A DNA stretch of 14,082 nt from the NCBI GenBank assembly GCA_013314795.1, contig JABUEZ010000020.1, positions 1 through 14,082 of the forward strand, given 5' to 3'. The translations under genes and the position numbers were made by a program. The number at the start of each line of letters is the position of its first letter. Within the stretch, counting starts at the first letter, position 1. This DNA is from Candidatus Profundicultor aquiphilus. Its GTDB lineage: Bacteria; Atribacterota; Atribacteria; Atribacterales; Caldatribacteriaceae. The notes beneath the pieces were generated by a model. That model saw nothing but the letters and a program-made list of their open reading frames with translations. It was not told the origin of the DNA and made no database searches. Positions 6,703 to 14,082 of the stretch are shown piece by piece.

Positions 6703-9700
6703 ATGCTGGAAGAAGTGGTAATGCTCTACAAAAAAATTGAAGAACTTTACCGGTCCTCAGAAACACCCCGGAGGAAATTTCTGGAGCTTCTCGAACTTCT
6801 GGAATCACTTGAATCATCAGGAGAAGGAAGTTCCAAAGTTGATTTACAGGAACAAGCCCATGTCGCGCACTGTGTCCAGCGATTTAAAAGATATGGTAAC
6901 ATCGATGAAGAAAACCTGATGGGAATGTTTGCTCTGGTTACCCGAACCATCCAGCGTCTTTTTTCGGTACCACCCCCAGAGCCGTTATCCGAAATAGCTA
7001 CGAAGTGTTTCCCAACAGAAAAAAAATCGCAAGAACAGTACATAGACGTGACCGGCTTCCTGGTTCTTAAACCTCCCTATCAGAGGGAACGAGCCGTCAT
7101 CCTCCAGGGCAGTCACGATGAATATGGGTTCCTGACTTTTTATCTTTCGAAACGCTTTGAACACTTGCTACGTTCCCTTACCCCCGGAGAGCGACTCACC
7201 CTCCTTCAGGTTAAAAAGGGTGCAAAAGAGGGTGTTTACTTTGATGCCCCACAAACACAGATTATCCTCAACCCGGATATGCTTCTTGATGTATCCACAC
7301 TGGGTGAATGTCAGGTTAGACATTCACGCCATATCCCAGAACTTTTTTTCCTTAAAAGTATGGTATCCCAAAAGACCAGCGAAAATGCCACGTATGGAAA
7401 TATACTCACGGTCCTTTTCGCCATGCACCTTGAAAAGAAAGACGCACCATTCCCACAACTTGTGCAACGTTTTCTGGAAGAGAATCCTCGCGAAGTATTA
7501 CTCCTCCAGTCTCTGCGCCCTCATCTCCCACTTACCGTAACAGAAATTATCCAGAAGCTTGGACCTCTCTACAACCGGCTTATCAGCGCGATGGATTCTT
7601 TTGACCAGCGTCATCTCATCCCAGAAGTACTACTCCTTTCGGAAAAAATTGGGTTGATTGGCCGCCTGGATTTCCTCTGTGCCAGAGAGAATCGATGGTG
7701 TATCATAGAAGTAAAGATGGGTAACCCCCCCGACACGCGTCATCTTCCCTGGTCTTCCCACTGGATGCAACTTACCGGCTACCTTTTTATGGCCCACAAC
7801 CTTGGTCTTCCACTCTATGAAACCTCATACCTGCTTTACCCGAAAAACCATGACCCTGCAAGCGTTCTCCGACCCCTCCCGTATGACCAGAGTCAAATTT
7901 GCGCACTGATAGAACTTCGTAACCAGGTAATCCAGTTACACCAGCGTCTCAAAGAATCCCCGGAAGCAACACTCACCACAATGTTGAATCCAGAAGAAAA
8001 TCTCTTGAACGCGTTACCTGCTTATCTCCGCAATGACTTTCAGCATCTTCAAAAAGCCTTTAATGAAGCACCATCCCTTCACCGCAAATACTATGCCCGG
8101 TTTTTCAGATTTCTTCTCAACGAAAGGGAGTACGAGCGTGCCGGGACATCCTGGTCCCCACAATTAGCGTCTCTGTGGAGAAAAACACCCGAAGAAAAAC
8201 AGCACATCTTTTCCATTCTCTGGGATCTCACCTGGGACCAGAAAGCCAGTAAACCCGAAGAAGGACTTTTTACCTTTCGATTTCCTCAAACCGACATGTA
8301 CTCCGACTTTCGTGCCGGCGATATGATCCTACTTACCCCCAAAGCCGATGAACGCACCGATGTTCCATTCTTCCTAAACGGGTTCATTGTCACCATCGAT
8401 TCATCCAAAGTTGAAATTCGCACCCGCTTTAAACAGGTGTTCCTGTACCATCTTCAAAATAACCCTCACTGCCATCTCAATATGGAACATTTCTTCTATG
8501 ACCACTATCCTCACCTTATACGCAGTCTTTCCTGGTTTCTCCTCGCCCCCCAGGAAAAACGAGAACTTCTCCTTGGGCTGCGCAAGCCCCGTTTTGTAAA
8601 AATGCAGCCACCCTTCCCCGAAGGAAACCTGTGCAAAGAACAGCGAGAATGCCTCATACGGGCTTTCCAGGCAGAGGACTATTTTCTCCTTCAGGGACCC
8701 CCTGGTACCGGGAAAACCAGAGTCTTCCTGGCTAACCTGGCTAAACTTTTCCTCACCCATACTGACGAAAATCTCCTGATCCTGGCTTTCACCAACCGGG
8801 CCGTTGATGAAGCCTGTTCAGCAATAAAAAAGGTATTGCCCAGCACGCCCTTTCTCCGCCTGGGAAGCGACGTAAACACCGAACATACCGATTGTTCCCT
8901 TCACACCCTTTTTGGTGGCCAAACACCACAGGAAATGCTCAAAAATGCTTCAAAAATACGGCTGGTGGTCTCTACCGTCTCTTCCTGCCTCATGCAGTGG
9001 GACCTCGTGCAACTCTTTAAACCGACCATAGCCATTGTTGACGAAGCTTCTCAGTTACTTGAACCTCATCTGGTGGGTATCCTCAGCATGATGAAGCGTT
9101 TCATCCTCATCGGGGACGAAAAACAGTTGCCAGCAGTGGTGGTGCAGCCAGAACCCGACCTTGTGGTCGAAGACCCCGAACTCCATGCCATTGGTCTTTT
9201 TCACCTTGGGGTCTCTCTTTTTGAGCGGCTTCTTTATAACGCCAACCAAAAGGGCTGGCACGAATGCCACGGTATGCTCATCGCTCAGGGACGCATGCAC
9301 CGGGCGATTCAGGAAGTTGCAAACATGCTTTTCTACGATAACAAGCTCTGTGTTCTTTGCGAAGAAACCCAGTCACGTCCTATCAAAGAATACAACCCAG
9401 AAAGTAAAGACCCTTTTGAACAGGCGCTGGCTTCATCACGACTCATCTTTGTTCCCACCCACCGTGCAATCCATTCCCGTGTACACGAAGAAGAAGTCAA
9501 ACTGGTAGTTCGCTTTCTGGAAGTCCTGGAACGAGTCCGCACCAACCAAACGGTGGGGGTAATTACACCTTTTCGCGCTCAAGTTAACGCCATTCGTAAA
9601 GCCCTCAAAAAGGAATGGCACACATGGGTCCAGGTCGATACTGTGGAACGCTTCCAGGGCTCAGAAAGGGATTTAATTATCATTTCCACAGCCGTGAGTA

Positions 9701-9942
9701 GTGAAAAGCAGCTTCCATTTATCCAGTCTCTTCCTCCCAAACCCCTGCGCAAAAGTAAAACCCCTCTGGACCGCAAACTCAATGTGGCCATCACCCGGGC
9801 ACGAGAACACCTTATTCTTCTTGGTGTTCCTGAACTGCTCCAACGTGTCCCACAGTACGAAAATTTACTCAGCTATATCGAAAAACAGGGAATATGTCTC
9901 CAGGCCTCTTCGTGGTCCACTTTTACCAATTCACAAAACTAA
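6703..9942 (+). CDS. Dna2-like nuclease-helicase (RecB-type nuclease + SF1B helicase)
   Basis: This is a 1079-residue fusion laid out like Dna2. Residues about 110-200 resemble the Dna2 N-terminal barrel ending in IILNPDMLLDVST. A PD-(D/E)XK nuclease follows with Asp323, Glu336 and Lys338 (GRLDFL, IIEVKMG) and the QxxxY motif Gln356/Tyr360. A 1B-type barrel lies near 520-575, then an SF1B helicase: Walker A GPPGTGKT 665-672, motif II VDEAS 779-783, motif III GDEKQLP 804-810, GRMHRAI 863-869, FQGSERD 984-990, and VAITRAREH 1028-1036. Expected activity is ATP-driven unwinding coupled to single-strand cleavage in DNA replication or repair. Differences from Dna2: no CxxCx5C cluster after the nuclease, His207 where the first Fe-S cysteine would align, and Thr236 at the motif I His. 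The ATG at 6703 has AAGGAG 8 nt upstream. The gene stands alone, divergent from marR; a defence role is possible but unsupported. Confidence 0.88.
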   Translation: MLEEVVMLYKKIEELYRSSETPRRKFLELLELLESLESSGEGSSKVDLQEQAHVAHCVQRFKRYGNIDEENLMGMFALVTRTIQRLFSVPPPEPLSEIATKCFPTEKKSQEQYIDVTGFLVLKPPYQRERAVILQGSHDEYGFLTFYLSKRFEHLLRSLTPGERLTLLQVKKGAKEGVYFDAPQTQIILNPDMLLDVSTLGECQVRHSRHIPELFFLKSMVSQKTSENATYGNILTVLFAMHLEKKDAPFPQLVQRFLEENPREVLLLQSLRPHLPLTVTEIIQKLGPLYNRLISAMDSFDQRHLIPEVLLLSEKIGLIGRLDFLCARENRWCIIEVKMGNPPDTRHLPWSSHWMQLTGYLFMAHNLGLPLYETSYLLYPKNHDPASVLRPLPYDQSQICALIELRNQVIQLHQRLKESPEATLTTMLNPEENLLNALPAYLRNDFQHLQKAFNEAPSLHRKYYARFFRFLLNEREYERAGTSWSPQLASLWRKTPEEKQHIFSILWDLTWDQKASKPEEGLFTFRFPQTDMYSDFRAGDMILLTPKADERTDVPFFLNGFIVTIDSSKVEIRTRFKQVFLYHLQNNPHCHLNMEHFFYDHYPHLIRSLSWFLLAPQEKRELLLGLRKPRFVKMQPPFPEGNLCKEQRECLIRAFQAEDYFLLQGPPGTGKTRVFLANLAKLFLTHTDENLLILAFTNRAVDEACSAIKKVLPSTPFLRLGSDVNTEHTDCSLHTLFGGQTPQEMLKNASKIRLVVSTVSSCLMQWDLVQLFKPTIAIVDEASQLLEPHLVGILSMMKRFILIGDEKQLPAVVVQPEPDLVVEDPELHAIGLFHLGVSLFERLLYNANQKGWHECHGMLIAQGRMHRAIQEVANMLFYDNKLCVLCEETQSRPIKEYNPESKDPFEQALASSRLIFVPTHRAIHSRVHEEEVKLVVRFLEVLERVRTNQTVGVITPFRAQVNAIRKALKKEWHTWVQVDTVERFQGSERDLIIISTAVSSEKQLPFIQSLPPKPLRKSKTPLDRKLNVAITRAREHLILLGVPELLQRVPQYENLLSYIEKQGICLQASSWSTFTNSQN

Positions 9943-10441
9943 TTTCCAGGAACCTGGTAAGATATTCTTTGATTCTTGTCTCATCCCAACCGGTTGTTTC
10001 TTTCAAACCTTTTCTCATTACTTCAAGATAACAATCCGAAGGTTTTTGTTTCTCATGTTCCCAGGAACCGGTAATGGTTTTTATGGGCAAATCCTCTTTT
10101 TCACCAAGAATGAAAACCTGGTCGTACCAGCTCTACCTTCCTGCTCCCAAATATCCTGAAATTGTATTGCAGAAATTCTTCACAATCGGACTACAGTATG
10201 ATAATCAGAGTGCGACTCTCTCTGACAGGACAAAAAAGCAACACCCTCATTGTCCCATCTCGGTGATCGCTTAGCGAAGTACAAAGGATGCGGGACCAAC
10301 ATCCCTCCTAAATCCTTCGGGATCGGAAGGATCGGCGCTACCCTTGTAACCTTTGTTATTAAAGCATCCACCTTTAATATAGACCATAAACCTTTCCTTG
10401 AGCATATTTGAACCGTAAGCAGCGTAGATGAGAGATTCCAT
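9923..10441 (-). pseudogene. Decayed AYGSN-motif gamma-glutamylcyclotransferase-like gene
   Basis: A broken gene fills the apparent gap after the helicase. ATG 10441, with AGGGAG 8 nt upstream, opens MESLIYAAYGSNMLKERF, carrying the AYGSN substrate-binding loop of the gamma-glutamylcyclotransferase/AIG2 fold, then IKGG and YKGS. Near 10320-10340 the frame shifts by one base and continues as VPHPLYFAKRSPRWDNEGVAF. A TGA at 10182-10180 interrupts that frame, which resumes with AIQFQDIWEQEG. Near 10129-10137 it shifts back and runs about 68 codons as WYDQVFILGEKEDLPIKT, a KPSDCYLEVMRKGLKETTGW stretch and KEYL, ending in TAA at 9925-9923. Joined, the pieces make about 170 residues, the size of intact relatives I recall, with motifs in the right order. 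The end overlaps the helicase 3' end by 20 nt, tail to tail. Two frameshifts plus a stop argue for real decay rather than one sequencing error. Confidence 0.75.
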
Positions 10442-10487
10442 TGAAGGCGCTCCCTGAAACCGAAAAAACTTCAAGAGGAAAATAAAA

Positions 10488-10562
10488 TGGCTCCCCGGGC
10501 AGGACTCGAACCTGCAACCCTCCGGTTAACAGCCGGATGCTCCACCATTGAGCTACCGAGGA
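10488..10562 (-). tRNA. tRNA-Asn (anticodon GTT), CCA encoded
   Basis: The minus strand folds as a full cloverleaf: acceptor TCCTCGG/CCGGGGA (one T-G pair), TA, D-arm GCTC/GAGC, anticodon stem TCCGG/CCGGA with loop CTGTTAA (anticodon GTT at 10530-10528), T-arm GCAGG/CCTGC with TTCGAGT, discriminator G and encoded CCA. At 75 nt it is normal. It lies 27 nt after rpoD on the same strand, so it may be cut from the dnaG-rpoD transcript or have its own promoter. Confidence 0.97.
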
Positions 10563-10589
10563 GCGCTCGTTTACAAATTATAAAGAAAC

Positions 10590-11705
10590 CTACTCCGTTT
10601 CGTCAAGATAGTCACGCAATTTTCTGCTCCGGGAAGGGTGGCGGAGTTTGCGCAGGGCTTTCGCTTCGATCTGGCGAATTCGTTCCCTGGTGACCCCGAA
10701 AATTTGACCAACCTCTTCCAGGGTATGCGGTTTTCCATCTTCAAGGCCGAAACGGAGTTTCAAAACCCTTCGTTCCCGGTCGGTTAAGGTGTTCAAAACG
10801 TTATCCAGCTGTTCTTTCAATAAGGAATATGAAGCCGCCTGAGGGGGAGCAAGAACACCGGTATCTTCGATGAAATCACCCAGATGGCTATCTTCTTCTT
10901 CTCCAATCGGAGTTTCAAGAGACAAAGGTTCCTGGGCAGTTTTCAGGATTTCCCTCACCTTTTCGGAGGTCATACCCATTCTTTCGGCAATCTCTTCCGG
11001 GGTTGGCTCTCGACCCAGTTCCTGCGTGAGTTGACGTGAAGTCCGCACCAGCTTGTTAATGGTCTCCACCATGTGCACCGGAATACGAATGGTTCGAGCC
11101 TGATCGGCAATGGCCCGGGTGATGGCCTGCCGAATCCACCAGGTAGCATACGTACTGAATTTGTAACCCTTGCGATAGTCAAATTTTTCCACAGCACGAA
11201 TAAGACCTAAGTTTCCTTCCTGAATGAGGTCTAAAAAGAGCATCCCTCGCCCCACGTACCGTTTGGCAATGCTCACCACCAGACGCAAGTTAGCCTCAAT
11301 GAGTTTCCGCTTGGCTTCGTTATCACCTTTTTCGATTCTTTTGGCCAGTTCTACCTCTTCTTCGGGGGTAAGTAACGAAACCTGACCAATTTCTTTCAAG
11401 TACATCTTGACCGGATCATCAACACCAATTCCTTTAATTTCCTCAAAGTGAAGGTCTTCGGTTTCTAAGGTTGGTACTTCCTCACGAAAGATTTCCTCAT
11501 CCGAAACTTCAATCCCTAACTCGGAAAGAGTACTGTAAAGGTCATCGAGCTTATCAACATTGACCGCGTCATCCCCCAGCACATCGTTCAGTTCCTTAAA
11601 GGTGATGTACCCCTTCCGCTTCCCACTTTCCACCAGGGAAGAAATACCACCAGACGATCTGTTTTTACCGTTTGTGCTCAACGTGAATTTCGCCCCCTCA
11701 CCCAA
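10590..11705 (-). CDS. rpoD: Primary sigma factor RpoD/SigA
   Basis: This 371-residue primary sigma factor directs RNA polymerase to housekeeping promoters. A short region 1.1 is visible at about 30-70, region 1.2 begins near residue 94 (DPVKMYLKEIG), region 2 includes the near-invariant LRLVVSIAKRYVGRGMLFLDL and the -10 recognition helix with YATWWIRQAITRAI around 183-196, region 3 contains the IPVHMVETINKL segment, and region 4.2 has the -35-binding HTH with VTRERIRQIEAKALRKLRHP near residues 336-355. There is no large non-conserved insert, so it is of the compact SigA size. Its start overlaps the dnaG stop by 8 nt. The longest frame opens at TTG 11705, which lacks a good ribosome site; TTG 11681, 11 nt after GAGGGGG, is an alternative that would shorten it by 8 residues. 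Identity is certain. Confidence 0.98.
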   Translation of the reverse strand: MGEGAKFTLSTNGKNRSSGGISSLVESGKRKGYITFKELNDVLGDDAVNVDKLDDLYSTLSELGIEVSDEEIFREEVPTLETEDLHFEEIKGIGVDDPVKMYLKEIGQVSLLTPEEEVELAKRIEKGDNEAKRKLIEANLRLVVSIAKRYVGRGMLFLDLIQEGNLGLIRAVEKFDYRKGYKFSTYATWWIRQAITRAIADQARTIRIPVHMVETINKLVRTSRQLTQELGREPTPEEIAERMGMTSEKVREILKTAQEPLSLETPIGEEEDSHLGDFIEDTGVLAPPQAASYSLLKEQLDNVLNTLTDRERRVLKLRFGLEDGKPHTLEEVGQIFGVTRERIRQIEAKALRKLRHPSRSRKLRDYLDETE

Positions 11706-13464
11706 TTCGTCTTAATCGTTCCCTTTCTCTATATAATTTATTTAATTCCCTCAATTTGATAGGGTCTTCCGCACGGGAAAGTTCCCGACGCAAAGAAAGA
11801 ATTCTTCGTTCCAGAGCCGCCAGCCTTACCCGCCGGATCAAGCTTTCCACAGCCCCATCATCCTGGCAGATCTCCTGCAGGTCTTCCCGAGTCGCGATTT
11901 CGGTAACCAGAGAATGGAGCGCTTCTTCACCAGGAAAAACATCCACCAGTTTCGACACCAGAAAACCACCTTCGCCACCCAAACCCAAAAGAGCCTGAAA
12001 AATACGCTGATGTTCTGGTTCCGAAAAGTGCTCCCTTTCCAGGCTCTCCCCAATTTTATGGCGCCACCGCTCGCTTTCCATCATGACCCGAAGCAACATT
12101 TTTTCTGCTTTGAGGATACCGTGTTCTCTGGTTTCTCGCGCAGGCAAGGTTTCCCGCCGCACTGCTCCTTCTTCCTCGTTTAAGAGATGCTGCACAAAAG
12201 ATTCGTCAACGTGAATTTTTCGCGCCAGAGAAGCAACTTTGAGTGTTCTCTCTATCGGGTCTTTTATACTGACAAGAAAAGGAAACATGCCCCGGATAAT
12301 CTTTGCCTTCGATTCCAGAGAATTATAACCACAACTCTTAAGCAATAATTCCAGCTGATATTCAAAAAGTGAGGGAGATTTTTGCAGAATTTCTAAAAAC
12401 TTTTCTTGCCCCTCTTGTCGTAAAAAAGAATCAGGGTCATGGGGTGAAGGCAAAATCACGATGCGCACTGTTAAACCCTTTTCCTGAAGGATGGCCATTC
12501 CCCGCAATGTAGCCATCTGCCCGGCCTGATCAGCATCGTACGCAATCAATACTTCATCAACATAGCGCTTCAAAAGGCCAGCTTGGTCCTTGGTGAGCGA
12601 GGTCCCCATTGAAGCTACACAATTTCTGATCCCATGTTCAAAGAGTGCCAGGAAATCCATATATCCTTCAACCAGTATCGCCGTACGGGTCTTCTGCAGG
12701 TGATCTCGGGTCGCAAAAAGACCGTAAAGATATTGCCCTTTTGAAAAGATAGGTGTATCGGAAACATTCAGGTACTTGGGCTCACCCTTGTCAAGAATTC
12801 TTCCCGCAAAACCAACAATTCTTCCCTGTATATCATGAAACGCAAAAGTAATTCTACCGCGGAACCTATCCAGAAGTTCCCCACCTCTTGTAACAACTCC
12901 CACACCTGCCTTGATAATCTCCTGACCGGAAAATCCCTCCTTGAGGAGAAAAGCCATAGAATCCCTTCCCGAAATGGGAGAAAAACCGATACCGAAACGT
13001 TCCCAGCTTTCAGGTCGAATACCTCTTTTCGCAAGGAGATACGTCCGGGCATTTTCCTCTTCACCCTTTCCACTGCTGAGGCAACGCATATAATAGCGGT
13101 TCAACATCTCGTTGAGACGATATAACCGTTCTCTCTCCTCCAGAGAACGCGTGGTTCCCCTGCCGACCTGGACAGAACGAATTTCTACCCCACACTTGTC
13201 AGCCAGAAAAAGGACTGCCTCCGGGAAAGTCAGGTTCTCCATCCGCATCACGAAATTAAAGAGATTTCCTCCCACCCCACACCCAAAACAGTGAAAAATT
13301 CCCTTCTCCCGTGAAACCATAAAAGAAGGTGTTTTCTCTTCGTGAAAAGGACAGAGACCTTTAAAATTCCGACCGGCAGGCTTCAGGTCAACATACTGGG
13401 AGATAAATTCCACGAGATCTATTCGGCTCTTGATTTCCTCAAGGTACTGTTCATCGATAAACAA
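11698..13464 (-). CDS. dnaG: DNA primase
   Basis: This 588-residue bacterial primase makes RNA primers at the replication fork. The N-terminal CHC2 zinc-binding domain has Cys38, His41, Cys59 and Cys62 (CPFH and CFGC). The RNA-polymerase core follows with the Toprim motifs: EGYMD near 263-267, with the catalytic Glu, and YDADQAG near 308-314, the metal-binding Asp pair. The C-terminal 150 or so residues are weakly conserved and should be the helicase (DnaB)-binding domain. Length is normal. The start is TTG at 13464 with only a weak ribosome site (GTGGG upstream) and no in-frame ATG before the zinc finger. It is upstream of and overlaps rpoD, the usual bacterial pairing, here without rpsU. 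Only 73 nt separate it from hppA, most of which is the hppA terminator. Confidence 0.98.
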   Translation of the reverse strand: MFIDEQYLEEIKSRIDLVEFISQYVDLKPAGRNFKGLCPFHEEKTPSFMVSREKGIFHCFGCGVGGNLFNFVMRMENLTFPEAVLFLADKCGVEIRSVQVGRGTTRSLEERERLYRLNEMLNRYYMRCLSSGKGEEENARTYLLAKRGIRPESWERFGIGFSPISGRDSMAFLLKEGFSGQEIIKAGVGVVTRGGELLDRFRGRITFAFHDIQGRIVGFAGRILDKGEPKYLNVSDTPIFSKGQYLYGLFATRDHLQKTRTAILVEGYMDFLALFEHGIRNCVASMGTSLTKDQAGLLKRYVDEVLIAYDADQAGQMATLRGMAILQEKGLTVRIVILPSPHDPDSFLRQEGQEKFLEILQKSPSLFEYQLELLLKSCGYNSLESKAKIIRGMFPFLVSIKDPIERTLKVASLARKIHVDESFVQHLLNEEEGAVRRETLPARETREHGILKAEKMLLRVMMESERWRHKIGESLEREHFSEPEHQRIFQALLGLGGEGGFLVSKLVDVFPGEEALHSLVTEIATREDLQEICQDDGAVESLIRRVRLAALERRILSLRRELSRAEDPIKLRELNKLYRERERLRRIG

Positions 13465-13489
13465 CGGAAAGCACCCACGATGAAAAAAT

Positions 13490-13521
13490 AAACCCGGGAG
13501 TCAACCACCTCTCCCGGGTTT
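13490..13521 (-). terminator. Intrinsic terminator after hppA (symmetric)
   Basis: A perfect 11-bp stem (AAACCCGGGAG at 13490-13500, CTCCCGGGTTT at 13511-13521) closes a 10-nt loop. On the minus strand it runs into TATTTTTT, ending transcripts of hppA 17 nt after its stop. The plus strand also has a T-run, so it could work both ways, though no plus-strand gene ends here. The minus-strand loop contains TTGACT, a -35-like hexamer, but no good -10 follows at proper spacing. Confidence 0.9.
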
Positions 13522-13537
13522 TTTCAAAAACTAAGTA

Positions 13538-14082
13538 CTAACGCATGAAAAGAGGTGCAAAAACCAGAGCCACAATCGACATCAACTTGATCAAAATGTT
13601 CAAAGACGGCCCGGAAGTATCTTTGAACGGATCACCGACCGTATCACCGACCACGGCTGCAGCGTGGGTGGGTGTTCCCTTGCCACCCATTTTCCCACTT
13701 TCGATGTATTTCTTGGCATTATCCCAAGCTCCTCCAGCGTTAGCCATCATGATAGCAAGGAGCAACCCCGAAACAATTGCTCCACCCAGAAGGCCACCCA
13801 GAGCCTCCGGACCAAGAATAACACCCACAAGAATCGGAATGACCACTGCCAGAAGTCCCGGAAGAATCATCTGGGTAATGGCGCCCCTCGTACTAATATC
13901 CACACAGCGAGCATAGTCAGGCCGAGCCTTCCCTTCCATCAGTCCCTTAATTTCCCGGAACTGCCGGCGTACCTCTTCCACCATGCGGAATGCTGCTCGA
14001 CCAACCGCTTTCATGGTGATGGAACAGAAGAGGAATGGCATCATACCGCCAATGAAAAGTCCTACCACAGCATAAGGATGGA
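13538..14082 (-). CDS. hppA: Membrane-bound ion-pumping pyrophosphatase, C-terminal part
   Basis: This is the last 181 codons of a membrane pyrophosphatase, which couples hydrolysis of pyrophosphate to H+ or Na+ export across the cytoplasmic membrane. The frame runs on past 14082 (residues HPYAVVGLFIGG), so the GTG at 14068 is an internal codon and not the start. Family signatures are nearly unbroken: MVEEVRRQFREI, PDYARCVDISTRGA, ILGPEALGGLLGGAIVSG, MANAGGAWDNAKKYIE with the pyrophosphate/Mg-binding Asp, Asn and Lys, and GDTVGDPFKDTSGPSLNILIK. The full protein is normally about 650-750 residues with about 16 membrane helices. The residues that separate K+-dependent from K+-independent and Na+ from H+ pumps lie upstream, outside this window. 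A strong terminator follows 17 nt after the stop. Confidence 0.97.
   Translation of the reverse strand, partial: HPYAVVGLFIGGMMPFLFCSITMKAVGRAAFRMVEEVRRQFREIKGLMEGKARPDYARCVDISTRGAITQMILPGLLAVVIPILVGVILGPEALGGLLGGAIVSGLLLAIMMANAGGAWDNAKKYIESGKMGGKGTPTHAAAVVGDTVGDPFKDTSGPSLNILIKLMSIVALVFAPLFMR

Noticed and set aside
6703..9942. The Dna2-like gene with its neighbours as a defence island
   Set aside because: The neighbours are efflux and housekeeping genes; no methylase, toxin, integrase, CRISPR repeats or other defence marker is present.
9943..9957. CCAGG/CCTGG inverted repeat after the helicase stop
   Set aside because: The loop would be only 2 nt and no T-run follows, so it is not a credible terminator; it also lies in the pseudogene coding remains.
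10465..10487. T-rich stretch after tRNA-Asn as an intrinsic terminator
   Set aside because: There are T-runs but no hairpin precedes them apart from the tRNA itself.
10487..10693. Plus-strand 68-codon frame starting MAPRAGLEPATLRLTAG
   Set aside because: It is the antisense read of the tRNA-Asn gene and of the rpoD end, a well-known kind of false protein.

Overview
The window is a chromosomal stretch from a bacterium. It is densely packed, with moderate GC by eye, overlapping genes and many TTG or GTG starts. It holds housekeeping genes (dnaG, rpoD, tRNA-Asn, a membrane pyrophosphatase) and two transport operons. The gene set, the non-ATG starts and the Thermotoga TM287/TM288-like exporter pair suggest an anaerobic, possibly thermophilic, deep-branching lineage such as Atribacterota, Thermotogota or a neighbour. 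That is a low-confidence inference from style, not a phylogenetic result.

Layout. (1) Positions 1-2422, minus strand: a sugar-type ABC importer operon with a near-consensus promoter (2395-2422), a secreted binding protein, a strong intercistronic hairpin, a permease, and the start of the ATPase, which leaves the window at position 1. (2) Positions 2508-6633, minus strand: a MarR regulator followed by the two overlapping half-transporters of a heterodimeric ABC exporter. The MarR gene has a near-perfect sigma-A promoter whose -10 lies inside a perfect palindrome, which points to autoregulation. (3) Positions 6703-9942, plus strand and divergent from marR: a 1079-residue Dna2-like nuclease-helicase. 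An inverted repeat in the 122 bp gap touches the -35 regions of both divergent promoters. (4) Positions 9923-10441, minus strand: a decayed AYGSN-motif (gamma-glutamylcyclotransferase-like) gene with two frameshifts and a stop, filling what would otherwise look like an empty 540 bp gap. (5) Positions 10488-13464, minus strand: dnaG, rpoD and tRNA-Asn(GTT), with dnaG and rpoD overlapping. (6) Positions 13490-14082: the 3' end of hppA and its strong intrinsic terminator.

How the parts work together. The importer probably feeds a sugar or similar small polar solute into the cell. The MarR-exporter operon reads as a ligand-inducible efflux module. dnaG and rpoD form the familiar primase/sigma core of the macromolecular synthesis operon. 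The most unusual gene is the Dna2-like protein: it keeps the Dna2 order of domains and the D-ExK and QxxxY nuclease residues, but lacks the Fe-S cysteines and the motif I histidine. I did not see a CRISPR array, IS element, prophage or recognisable multi-gene defence system.
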